From NCBI GenBank assembly GCA_965216605.1, contig CBDCGG010000002.1, positions 124,001-188,000 of the forward strand: 64,000 nt of DNA, read 5' to 3'. The notes beneath the pieces were generated by a model. The model was given only the letters and a program-made list of their open reading frames with translations, did no database searches and was not told where the DNA came from. Both the position numbers and the translations under genes were made by a program. Numbering within the stretch: the first letter of the stretch is position 1; the number at the start of each line of letters is the position of its first letter. Below, piece by piece: positions 8,443 through 18,047 of the stretch. The stretch is from JABAAW01 sp965216605 (GTDB taxonomy: Bacteria > Pseudomonadota > Alphaproteobacteria > JABAAW01).

Positions 8443-10452
8443 CTAGCGTAGTTTTTCTCCCTCAACCCGACTGGTGAGACGTTGCAGTAGCTTCGCACGC
8501 GCTTCCTCGTCCAACCCTTCGACCTCTTCAAAGAGCTTCGCTTCCTCGCTTGCTGCCGCGCGCTCCGAGCTAACATTAACAACAAGGTCTGTGTCATCAT
8601 GCTCGCTCTTATGCTCTTTTGGGGGACTGCCCTGCCCCTCCATCTCTGAGCGAATTTTATCCATGTCGAGATAATCCGCCTCCTTGTCCTGCGTCGAGGC
8701 TACTTCAAAACTTTGCGCTAAGTTTTCCTCTTGCCCTGCCTCATCCTCGCTGGCGAAGAAATCTTCCAGCAGCGAATGCTCGCCGGAAGCAAAAAGACCC
8801 TTCTTGTCCGTCGCAACTGAGGGAACCTGCTCCGCTTGCATACTCGCTTTTGCTAGCTCCGCTTTCGGCAAGTCCTCTTTCGGCAAGTCCTCTTTAGGCA
8901 AATCTGTTTTTGGCAAGTCCTCCTCGCGCCTATCGCCCATCGTGTCGCCCATCGTGTTGCCCATCGTGTCGCCCATCGTGTTGCCCCTCGTGTCGTCCAT
9001 CGTATCGCTCTTGCCGATAGAGGGTGCACGAGCACTGGTGACGGCGCGCGCCGCCGCTGCTTGCCTTTCCAAGATAGGCTTGCGCGCCTCTTCTGTTCGA
9101 CGCGCAAGAGCAACGAGGGAAGTCGTCAAAGCAATCAGGAATCTGCGTCCGCTCCGCTTGAGCGCACGCCACAAGGAAGGCAAGTAGCGACGCATGCGCG
9201 CGACCTCCCTTATAGCGATTCCTCCGACGAGCAGCTTCGTTTCGCCTGCCGTCCTGATCGATTGTGCACGGCGCGCTCGGAAGATAACAAGCATTCTCGA
9301 TTGCAACAGCTGCCTGAAGCCGATGGAGCGAATGCGCGCCCTACGCCAAAATCCTGCGCCGCTGTCTGATAGCATGTCTGCCACATCGTGCGCCCTGCCA
9401 TAGCGCAAGGAGCGCCACGGCAGTAAGACGATGCTCACCAGCAACAAGAAGGGAGATGCTACGAAGCGTCCAAGCGTCTGAACAAGATGCCTCGCGCCTC
9501 GCAAGAGTATGAGGAAGTTTCGTTGTAGCTGCTGTACGAAGATACGCGCATAAATAGATAGGGGCAGGCGCGGGTAGTTGTGCGGCTGTCGTGTGAACAT
9601 GCCCAAGGGGTCGATGACAGCGTGAGCAAGCAAGTGCAACGGCGCGCTTGCGAAGTGCCACCCAGCCCGCAACGCTTTGACCGTCGTGTCTGCCAGTCCG
9701 CGTCTTGAACCTTGTCGTGCGGGCGAGCGCGCGGGCGAGCGCTGGGGGCTGGGGCTATAGCGATAGCTTGACTGGGGGATGGAGCGCACCATGCGATAGG
9801 GCCATAGAAGGGTGCGCCACAGCAGCAGGAATGGATCGAGCAGAAAGGCAAGCAAACTCGCGCCCAAGCTTTGAACGACGCTTCGCCGAGAGCTTCGTTG
9901 CGAGAATGCACGGACTTGTCTCGTGTGGGCAAAAGGGCTGTACAGCCTTGCATCCGTACGCGAGAGAGCCGCACGCTGTTCCGACGAGGGGCCTTGTCTC
10001 ACCAGCGTTGTGAGTTCCAACACATTGCTCTCAGATTTTTTCTCTCTGTAAGGATTCTTTGGAGTGTTTTTCGCAAAGTTTTTTTTACCCTCTCCCCTCG
10101 CCTCGTGCGGCGAAGGAATTGTGGTGCGCAGCTGCTGTTGAATTTTTTGTCTTGAAGCATGCTCTTTTTGTACGCGCATGGCTTCCTGTTTCTGCTTCTG
10201 CTCTTTCAAGGCGGCTCTTTGCGTCGCCTCGGAAATAAGCCGCTGTCGATGGTGCAACTGCCTCTGCTGTCGCTGCTGTTGCGTTTTTTCTCGAATGGCA
10301 ACGTCCTGCGCCTCGAGCTGCTGCTTGCGCTGTTGGAACGCGCTGTCGTGCGGCGGCGCGGGTTGCACGGGCTGCGTCCTGCCGCGCACGCTTTGCATGT
10401 CCCTGTTAATCAGAGACTTGATGCGCAAGAGACGGTCGGTGTCGTCGCTCAT
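8443..10452 (-). CDS. Large lineage-specific protein of unknown function in the tolC-valS interval (usual popZ position)
   Basis: This 669-aa protein matches no family I recognise. Residues 35-110 are Gln/Lys/Arg-rich and likely coiled coil. Residues about 195-222, 265-285 and 310-345 are hydrophobic or amphipathic (LLAFLLDPFLLLWRTLLW; FLLLVSIVLLPW) between very basic stretches. Residues about 484-506 are TMGD/TMGN repeats, 512-530 are DLPK repeats, and the last 120 residues are strongly acidic. Its ATG overlaps the tolC stop (ATGA), and valS follows 22 bp later. In many alphaproteobacteria this interval holds the polar organiser gene popZ. Only the short N-terminal pattern LLRIKSLINRD recalls PopZ, and the PopZ C-terminal domain is not visible. 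Confidence 0.7.
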   Translation of the reverse strand: MSDDTDRLLRIKSLINRDMQSVRGRTQPVQPAPPHDSAFQQRKQQLEAQDVAIREKTQQQRQQRQLHHRQRLISEATQRAALKEQKQKQEAMRVQKEHASRQKIQQQLRTTIPSPHEARGEGKKNFAKNTPKNPYREKKSESNVLELTTLVRQGPSSEQRAALSRTDARLYSPFAHTRQVRAFSQRSSRRSVVQSLGASLLAFLLDPFLLLWRTLLWPYRMVRSIPQSSYRYSPSPQRSPARSPARQGSRRGLADTTVKALRAGWHFASAPLHLLAHAVIDPLGMFTRQPHNYPRLPLSIYARIFVQQLQRNFLILLRGARHLVQTLGRFVASPFLLLVSIVLLPWRSLRYGRAHDVADMLSDSGAGFWRRARIRSIGFRQLLQSRMLVIFRARRAQSIRTAGETKLLVGGIAIREVARMRRYLPSLWRALKRSGRRFLIALTTSLVALARRTEEARKPILERQAAAARAVTSARAPSIGKSDTMDDTRGNTMGDTMGNTMGDTMGDRREEDLPKTDLPKEDLPKEDLPKAELAKASMQAEQVPSVATDKKGLFASGEHSLLEDFFASEDEAGQEENLAQSFEVASTQDKEADYLDMDKIRSEMEGQGSPPKEHKSEHDDTDLVVNVSSERAAASEEAKLFEEVEGLDEEARAKLLQRLTSRVEGEKLR

Positions 10453-11888
10453 GGCTCGACAGCAAATCCCCATCGACGGAAGTAGGGAGCATCCAAGCTC
10501 GGCACCTCCAGCTGCAGCAGCGAGGGCGAAAGCGTGCCCATAACCTTGAGAAGTTGCACATGAGCGATGAGAGTCTTCCTGTTAGCAGCGATCGTTGCAC
10601 GCTCGGCTTCGGCAAAGTTTCGCTCAGCCTCCAGCAAGTCGTCTAGATCGCCCGTTCCCAGCCCTGTTTCTCGTTGCGCGCTATTCAAAACAATGGTGCG
10701 CGCTTGCAGCGTCTCTTGGCGTGCCTGCTCGCTGCCCTGCGCCGCCGACAATGCTTCCCAAGCATCGATCAACTCGCGGCGTGCGTTTTGCTCTGCCAAC
10801 CTTGCCCCCTCGCGAGCAAGGCGCAAGCCGTTCAGCACCGAGCGATATCCACTCATAAAATACGCCGGGCGAAGGGGATAGGAGAAGGTCAGCTGCGTTG
10901 CAAACGAATCGATCGTGCTGCTATTCTGCTCTGCGATGGCGTAGTTCGCCTGCAGTGCCACGCGCGGCAGAAAGACGAGCCCACGCGTCGAGCGCGCAAC
11001 TTTCTTTTGTTTATTCCATTCTAGACGCGCTGTTGCCAAACGGAAGTTACGCTCGAGCATCAGAGCTTGCGCTGCCTCGATGCCTTGAGGAGGGGCGGGC
11101 AGGTTTTGGGGCGTCTCCAGCTCACCTTCGACATCGATACCGAAATGATCACGAAACGCGCGGCGAGACGCATTGTGAGCATTGCCTGCATCAATCGTCA
11201 ACGCACGCGCTTCGGCAAGCGACGCCGTGGCGAGCGCAACATCGCGCCGCGACGCTCCCCCCAAGGCGGCTTCGCGGCGTACCGACTGCCATTGTTCGTT
11301 GAGTTGGCTCTCGCTCTTTTCTCTGACGCGCAAGGCGGCAGAACTTTCCACAACGCCGAGATAGCGTTGCAGCCCGTCGAGAATCAGTTGCGCTTCGAAC
11401 TCGCGCAGACGCAGCAGGGCGATCTTGCGGTTGTAGGACGCAATCGCATGGGTTGCATAGTTCTGTCCGCTTTGCAAAATAGATTGTTCTACCGAAACGC
11501 TCGTGCTCCACGCTTGCGTGGGTTCGAAGATTTTGGGAACCGAGGAGTCATCGTCTCCTTCGATTTGCCGCCGTGCCTGCAAGCCGTAGCTGCCTTGCAA
11601 GTTGAACCTCGGACCAAGATCGATCGCGGCGCGTCGAGCGACCTCGAAGGTTTCTTGAACTTTGCGTTTTTCCAGCCCGAAGGCGATGTTATTCTTCCAG
11701 GATGCCTCCAAGGCTTTGCGCAGCGTTTGAGCCTGCGCGAACGGGGTGGCGCCAGCGAGAATGCACAGGCTCAAAACAAGCACGGCGCAGAACTTTGGCT
11801 CGATGGAGTTGCTTTGAGCGCATCTGCTCCAAAACTTCGACAAGGGCTTCAGCAGAAGACGCAGCAAGGATTTCGGCGAGGAAGACAT
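10449..11888 (-). CDS. tolC: TolC family outer-membrane efflux/secretion channel
   Basis: This is a trimeric outer-membrane duct for type I secretion and RND efflux. The N-terminus has a basic region and then a signal peptide (CAVLVLSLCILAGATPFAQA). The mature part starts TLRKALEASWKNNIAF, typical of TolC. It shows the two-fold repeat of long helices and the C-terminal ETGLGTGDLDDLLEAERNFAEAE segment characteristic of the family. The 479-aa length is normal. It starts an operon with the unknown 669-aa gene (4-bp overlap). An RTX-type protein at 57.8 kb could be a type I substrate elsewhere in the window, but no ABC/MFP partner is seen. Confidence 0.93.
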   Translation of the reverse strand: MSSSPKSLLRLLLKPLSKFWSRCAQSNSIEPKFCAVLVLSLCILAGATPFAQAQTLRKALEASWKNNIAFGLEKRKVQETFEVARRAAIDLGPRFNLQGSYGLQARRQIEGDDDSSVPKIFEPTQAWSTSVSVEQSILQSGQNYATHAIASYNRKIALLRLREFEAQLILDGLQRYLGVVESSAALRVREKSESQLNEQWQSVRREAALGGASRRDVALATASLAEARALTIDAGNAHNASRRAFRDHFGIDVEGELETPQNLPAPPQGIEAAQALMLERNFRLATARLEWNKQKKVARSTRGLVFLPRVALQANYAIAEQNSSTIDSFATQLTFSYPLRPAYFMSGYRSVLNGLRLAREGARLAEQNARRELIDAWEALSAAQGSEQARQETLQARTIVLNSAQRETGLGTGDLDDLLEAERNFAEAERATIAANRKTLIAHVQLLKVMGTLSPSLLQLEVPSLDAPYFRRWGFAVEP

Positions 11889-12034
11889 AAGAGATTTTCG
11901 AGAACTTTTTAGAAATTTTCGGAGCTGCGGGAGAATATGAGATGTGGGAGATTCTTTTGTGCGGCTTTGACTTTATGCCAGCCTACTCTTATAGTAGTTT
12001 TTTGTATAGTTTCTTGTGTTTCGAGGAAAATTTT

Positions 12035-12535
12035 GTGTCGAAGCGGAGCAAACCATCGTCTGGCGGCGAGCCGATTGTGCATCCTGTCGTTTTAGTTGTG
12101 GTTGATTTTCCGCAGCCTTTAACGCGCGCTTTGTTGTATGCGTGTCGTTATGCGTCGCAGAGGGGTTGTCGCTTGTTGTTGGTGCATGTGCGCCCTCGAG
12201 TCGATGTGAATCCTCTTTTGTTCGTGAGACGCGCGATGGGGCAACGCAGCCGAGCCTTTGCCGAGAAGTATGTACAAGAGGTGTCCGCAAAGGTTCATGA
12301 GTGGGGGTGTTCCTTGCCTTCCTTTTCAATGTTGGAGGGGGACACGATCGAGGAGATCGACAAACTTTTGGCAGGCGGAGATCACCATATTGTAAAGGTC
12401 GTCTTGAGCGACAGCAGCTTTGTTGCCTTAGCCTCAAGCAAGAGAGGCTTGGGAAACTTTACCTCGCTGTCTCGTTTTCCGTTTGTCGTCGTGCCGCAGC
12501 GGCTGTCGCAGGAGGTGGTGGAGGCTTTGGTGTGA
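12035..12535 (+). CDS. Universal stress protein (UspA) family protein
   Basis: This 166-aa single-domain protein has the Usp alpha/beta fold: PVVLVVVDFPQPLTRALLYACRYA (beta1-alpha1), LLLVHVRP, then LEGDTIEEIDKLL and a C-terminal FPFVVVPQRL strand. The usual ATP-binding G-X2-G-X9-G(S/T) motif is degenerate. I prefer the GTG at 12035, preceded by CGAGGA at good spacing, over the ATG at 11942, which would add a hydrophobic tail-like leader. An Nfu gene follows on the same strand, a pairing common in alphaproteobacteria. The third positions are G/T-rich. Confidence 0.8.
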   Translation: MSKRSKPSSGGEPIVHPVVLVVVDFPQPLTRALLYACRYASQRGCRLLLVHVRPRVDVNPLLFVRRAMGQRSRAFAEKYVQEVSAKVHEWGCSLPSFSMLEGDTIEEIDKLLAGGDHHIVKVVLSDSSFVALASSKRGLGNFTSLSRFPFVVVPQRLSQEVVEALV

Positions 12536-12555
12536 GGCGAAGCGGACTCGACAAA

Positions 12556-12606
12556 ATTGACAACCAAAGGATTGACAACCAAGGATTGACAACCAAGGAT
12601 TGACAA
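12556..12606 (+). repeat. Short tandem repeat, 14-15 bp unit
   Basis: Three and a half head-to-tail copies of ATTGACAACCAAGG (the first copy has one extra A) lie between the universal stress gene and nfu. Each copy carries TTGACA, a -35-like hexamer. No promoter role is demonstrated. Confidence 0.85.
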
Positions 12607-12668
12607 ATCCTGCTTTTTGCTAGAGGGTTTGCTGTGGGGATTTGTTTTCTTTAGAGAGGGTTGGTCTT

Positions 12669-13265
12669 GTGTTTATTCAGACGGAGTTGACGCCTAATCC
12701 TGCGGTTGTGAAGTTTCTGCCTGGCGTTGCGGTGTTGCCTGCAAGCGAGGGGGGAAATGCTGGCACCGCGGAGTTTTGCACTCGTACAGAGGCGGAGAAT
12801 ATCTCCGACTTGGCGTATGCCTTGTTTGGGATTGAGGGGGTGGCGAGCGTTTTTTTTGGGGCTGATTTTGTTTCGGTAGCCAAGTTGGCGGAGGCGGATT
12901 GGGATGTGTTGCGCCCTCCGATTTTGGGGTTGATTATGGAGCATTGTATGAGCGGTCGTCCTTTTGTGAGGGAGGGCGTTAAGACGCGCAGTGCGGGGGA
13001 TGGAGATGCGGAGGCAGATATTTCGGAGGAGGATGCTCCTGTTGTAGCGAGGATCAAGGCATTGTTGGACGAGCGCGTGCGTCCAGCGGTAGCGCAGGAT
13101 GGGGGAGATATTGTTTTTCATGGGTTTGAGAAGGGAATTGTGTACTTGACCTTGCGGGGGGCTTGTGCGGGCTGTCCGAGTGCGACGATGACCTTGAAGA
13201 TGGGGGTTGAGAATTTGTTGCGCCACTATATTCCTGAGGTCTCCGAAGTACGCGCGAGGGCGTAG
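12669..13265 (+). CDS. NfuA-like Fe-S cluster scaffold/carrier (Nfu N-terminal + NifU C-terminal domain)
   Basis: This 198-aa protein carries Fe-S clusters to apo-proteins. The N-terminal Nfu_N domain begins VFIQTELTPNPAVVKFLPG and includes LFGIEGVASVFFGADFVSV. The C-terminal NifU-like domain has RPAVAQDGGDIVFHGF and the cluster-binding CAGC motif in GACAGCPSATMTLKMGVE. The GTG start at 12669 is preceded by AGAGAGGG eight bases upstream and gives the family's usual FIQTE N-terminus. A G-rich third-position bias is strong. It forms a pair with the upstream universal stress gene. Confidence 0.92.
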   Translation: MFIQTELTPNPAVVKFLPGVAVLPASEGGNAGTAEFCTRTEAENISDLAYALFGIEGVASVFFGADFVSVAKLAEADWDVLRPPILGLIMEHCMSGRPFVREGVKTRSAGDGDAEADISEEDAPVVARIKALLDERVRPAVAQDGGDIVFHGFEKGIVYLTLRGACAGCPSATMTLKMGVENLLRHYIPEVSEVRARA

Positions 13266-13286
13266 CGGTATAGTAGAGTTGAATCG

Positions 13287-15881
13287 ATGGCAACAACAGA
13301 AAATGAAGTAAATACTGCACTCGGCGAACTTCTGCGGGGGATGAAGAGCGACTGGCGTGTTTTAGCGGAACAGACGAGGCAGTTAAAAAGCGGAGCTGGA
13401 AGAAGGGTCGATGTTCTCATTCAGGGTTTTGGGGGGACGGTCATTGCGATCGAAACCGAGTTTTTACCCGCGCGGACTGTTGAGGAAGAAGCGTTTGGTA
13501 GGTTGGGAGAAAAGCTGGAGGTGATGGCAGGAACGATCGATACGGCAATCGCGGTCAAAGTTCCTGAAGCCTTGAAAAAACACGCTGGCGCAACTTTAAG
13601 AAAAGAACTTTTAAAGGTTGAAGATTTTCAATACGCTGTTTATACGACGAGGAATGAAGCGGCGCGTCCGTTGGATTTTGAGCAGACGGAAAAAAAACGC
13701 AAGGGGGAGGGATATGTTGATCGTTTTCCTCAAGAGGGATGGCTTACGGGTTCTCTAAAAGATTTGGCTGTGTTGGCGCAGGGCTATACGATTCCTCCCG
13801 ATGTGATTAACGAGGCTGCAGACATTATACAATATGCTATCCACGAGTTTGACGGAGTTATGAATAGAGATTTTGGCGACACCAGTGTTAAAAGAGAAGT
13901 CATGGCAAAAGAGCTTTTGCAACGGAAGGACGATAAAAATATTCACAATCCCTATCAACAAATTTATCGTATGATAGGGGCAATTTTTTTAAATGCTTTA
14001 GTTTTCCACGATGGTCTTTCCAAGGAGCATGCTATAAGAAATATTGATAATATTTTCAGACCAGAAAATGATAACGAAATTCTTCAAAAGGAATTACTTG
14101 ATGAATGGTACAAAATCTTAAAAATTAACTACTATCCTATTTTTATTATCGCTATTAATATTTTAGGGATGTTGTCTCTTTCAACGGTTAACAAAACTTT
14201 GAAAATTTTATTCAACGCAGCCAATAAAATTATATCGCGCGGGTCTGAAAAAATGCCGGGCTTGTTCGGTATCGTTTTTCAAAGGTTAATTTCTGATCGC
14301 AAGTTTCTTGCTACCTTCTACACGCGCCCCGATGCCGCCGTGTTGCTTGCCAACTTGGCGATTTCGGAAGAAACCTTTTTGGCAGGCAAGGGATGGGAGG
14401 AGGCAGAAGCGATCAAGGCATTAAAAATTGCCGATTTTTCTTGTGGCACCGGCACGTTGCTAGGCATGGCGTATCAACGCATAGCGCAATTGCACGAGTT
14501 GCACGGAGGCAGCATGTCTAATATCCATAATGCCATGATGGAACATGTGATCACGGGGTTGGATATTATGCCTTCGGGGGTACATCTGACAGCTACAACC
14601 TTGGCAAGTTTTTATTACAAAGTTTCCTTCAAGGACACAAAAATCTATACGCTCGCCTTCGGAGCTAACAAAGACGACCATATCACAACAGGCTCTCTGG
14701 AATTGTTAGATCCGTTCGGCAACCTTTTGTTGCCTCCTGCCACCTACCAAATGCGCGGCAAAGGAAAAGAAAAAGACTTGAGCGTTGAGAATCTTGCGCC
14801 CAACGAATGCTTTGATTTGGTTATTATGAACCCGCCCTACACACGCGCGACCAACCACGAGGGCAAACATGCCGACATTGTCAACCCTGCCTTCGCCGCC
14901 TTCGGTATGGATATAAAACAGCAACGCCGTCTCGCCGAAAGAACAAAATATTTATTAAAAAGTATAAAAAATAACAACAACAAAAATAATTATCCCAGTA
15001 ACGAACGCCCGAAAGTAGCAAACGGTTACGCAGGCTTGGGGAGCTATTTTTTCCAAATCGCCGATATGAAGCTACACAAAAACGGACAGCTCGCCATGGT
15101 TTTGCCGCTTTCCTTTGTTGTAGGGTCAAGCTGGCAAGGTGCACGAAGTTTGATAGCGCAACATTACGAAGATATCATCGTTGTCACCATAGCACAATCA
15201 AAAACAGAAGACCGCGCATTCTCCGCAGATACAAGTATGGCAGAATGCTTGTTACTTGCACGCAAAACTGATACCCCCCCTTCATCCAATCGTATCATTT
15301 CTGTTGCTCTCAACGAGCGTCCAGGAAATTCTACCAAAGCCTCTGAAATTGCAAAACTTATTAAAATACACAAAAAGAAGAATAAAATTCCACGCCTAGA
15401 AGATGCCCCCATCGGCGGGGCATTGCTGAAAGCGGGGGATACAAGCTTGGGACAAATTATCGATGTACCAGTTTCTCATGACGGCTCTTGCCCTGCCCTT
15501 TCCCTCCGTTCACCAGAAATTCTTCAGGTCGCTTGGATACTGCATAACAAGCAACGACTTTGGCTACCCCGCCAAAGCCAAGAAGAAAGCGTAGAAATTC
15601 CTATAACAACGATCGAAAAAATTGCTACACGAGGGAATGTTCACAGAGAACTCAACGGCGAAAAAAGAGACGGCACGCCTCTCGGTCCTTTTGACATCGA
15701 ACCCATTACCGATAAAATACCTAACTACCCCGCCCTGTGGAATCATGATGCAAAAAAAGAACAACGCATGATTGTTGCCCCTGATTCGGAAGGACGCGTG
15801 CGTCAAGGGTTTGTAGATTCTGCATACCGCTTGCTGGCGCAAAGCATCAAGAATTCACTACAATTTAGATTGCCGATTTAA
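13287..15881 (+). CDS. Large N6-adenine DNA methyltransferase with probable N-terminal nuclease domain (type IIG-like); C-terminus lost by frameshift
   Basis: This 864-aa reading frame has methyltransferase motif I (IADFSCGTGTLLG, about residue 380) and the catalytic NPPY (about residue 515). The N-terminal 60 residues (RRVDVLIQGFGG...VIAIETE) fit a PD-(D/E)XK-like nuclease core. This makes it a single-chain restriction-methylation enzyme or an orphan MTase with a nuclease remnant. Codon use shifts along the gene: G-rich at the start, AT-rich in the middle (about 13.9-14.3 kb), C/A-rich at the end. The frame stops after SLQFRLPI, but the missing C-terminus is visible just downstream in two other frames. 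Activity is therefore doubtful. Confidence 0.75.
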   Translation: MATTENEVNTALGELLRGMKSDWRVLAEQTRQLKSGAGRRVDVLIQGFGGTVIAIETEFLPARTVEEEAFGRLGEKLEVMAGTIDTAIAVKVPEALKKHAGATLRKELLKVEDFQYAVYTTRNEAARPLDFEQTEKKRKGEGYVDRFPQEGWLTGSLKDLAVLAQGYTIPPDVINEAADIIQYAIHEFDGVMNRDFGDTSVKREVMAKELLQRKDDKNIHNPYQQIYRMIGAIFLNALVFHDGLSKEHAIRNIDNIFRPENDNEILQKELLDEWYKILKINYYPIFIIAINILGMLSLSTVNKTLKILFNAANKIISRGSEKMPGLFGIVFQRLISDRKFLATFYTRPDAAVLLANLAISEETFLAGKGWEEAEAIKALKIADFSCGTGTLLGMAYQRIAQLHELHGGSMSNIHNAMMEHVITGLDIMPSGVHLTATTLASFYYKVSFKDTKIYTLAFGANKDDHITTGSLELLDPFGNLLLPPATYQMRGKGKEKDLSVENLAPNECFDLVIMNPPYTRATNHEGKHADIVNPAFAAFGMDIKQQRRLAERTKYLLKSIKNNNNKNNYPSNERPKVANGYAGLGSYFFQIADMKLHKNGQLAMVLPLSFVVGSSWQGARSLIAQHYEDIIVVTIAQSKTEDRAFSADTSMAECLLLARKTDTPPSSNRIISVALNERPGNSTKASEIAKLIKIHKKKNKIPRLEDAPIGGALLKAGDTSLGQIIDVPVSHDGSCPALSLRSPEILQVAWILHNKQRLWLPRQSQEESVEIPITTIEKIATRGNVHRELNGEKRDGTPLGPFDIEPITDKIPNYPALWNHDAKKEQRMIVAPDSEGRVRQGFVDSAYRLLAQSIKNSLQFRLPI

Positions 15882-16343
15882 TTCACAGCCTTTAATTGTT
15901 GCGGTTACAGAAAAAAAATCTCTGGGAGGTACTGCTTGGCCTTCGCTCTACGACTTTCCCTCCCCCCAACACGAGCATGCCTTCGCCCTATGGTGCAACT
16001 CAACGCTCGGCTTGCTCTGCCACCTCTACAAAGCCAACCTGCAACAGGAGGCAGAGGGAGAACCACTATCTCGCAAATTCCCTCCTTTCCAACGCTGGAT
16101 ATAACCGACAAGCGCGTCAATCTCAAAGCCGCCGATACAGCCTTCCACAAGCTAAAAAGCCAACCCCTACTCCCCCTCTACAAAGCCTCTGAGGACAGCA
16201 CCCGCCACGCCATCGACAAAGCTGTCCTCGTCGATATGCTCAACCTCAACCCCGACCTACTCGCCCCTGACGGCGCGTTCACGCAACTCAGAAAAAAAAT
16301 ATGCCTTGAGCCCGCCATCCACGGCGGCAAAAAACCTAACTAA
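15870..16343 (+). pseudogene. Frameshifted C-terminal remainder of the 13287 methyltransferase
   Basis: Directly after the stop, another frame reads RFNSQPLIVAVTEKKSLGG and continues to FALWCNSTLGLLCHLYKAN, ending at a stop near 16103. From about 16090 a third frame continues PTLDITDKRVNLKAADTAFH to PAIHGGKKPN. Joined together, these pieces look like the target-recognition tail expected for this methyltransferase family (ALWxNSTLG; ending HGGK). Two frame changes are needed, near 15870-15880 and near 16090. They may be real decay or sequence errors; I cannot tell which. Confidence 0.75.
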
Positions 16344-16393
16344 AAAGCTAGATTAAAATAATCTATTAAAACAATCTATTAAAATAGCCCTTG

Positions 16394-16517
16394 TCCGTAA
16401 ATCGCAACAACAAACTCCGCCCCCGCGCATAACCTCACCTCCCAGTATCCGTCGAAAAACTATACTGCGTCTTCGCCATACACACAGGAAACTTTCCATA
16501 ACCCGCAGACTGCCAAT
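16394..16517 (-). pseudogene. Decayed 124-bp duplicate of the 3' part of fhs
   Basis: Read on the minus strand, this stretch matches 57416-57492 of fhs at 75 of 77 positions. It then skips 40 bp and matches 57533-57579 at 46 of 47 positions. It encodes WQSAGYGKFPVCMAKTQYSF, as in the Fhs C-terminus. There is no reading frame of its own. It lies between the broken methyltransferase tail and the UbiH-like gene. Confidence 0.88.
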
Positions 16518-16527
16518 AGAATAGAAA

Positions 16528-16553
16528 ATTCCGATATTTATAAATATCGGAAT
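16528..16553. repeat. Perfect 26-bp palindrome
   Basis: The half-sites ATTCCGATATTTA and TAAATATCGGAAT form a perfect dyad without a spacer. It lies in the convergent intergenic region (16344-16595), just beside the fhs duplicate. No T-tract follows on either strand, so a standard terminator is not clear. A protein-binding or recombination site is possible. Confidence 0.8.
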
Positions 16554-16595
16554 CATTTAATTTTCTCTTAAAGTGATAAGATAAACTGCTTCTCT

Positions 16596-18038
<1,443 letters not shown>

Positions 18039-18047
18039 GCTTTGTCT

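Noticed and set aside
8443..10452. Calling the tolC-valS gene popZ by position
   Set aside because: The diagnostic PopZ C-terminal helices are not visible; only a weak N-terminal pattern resembles it.
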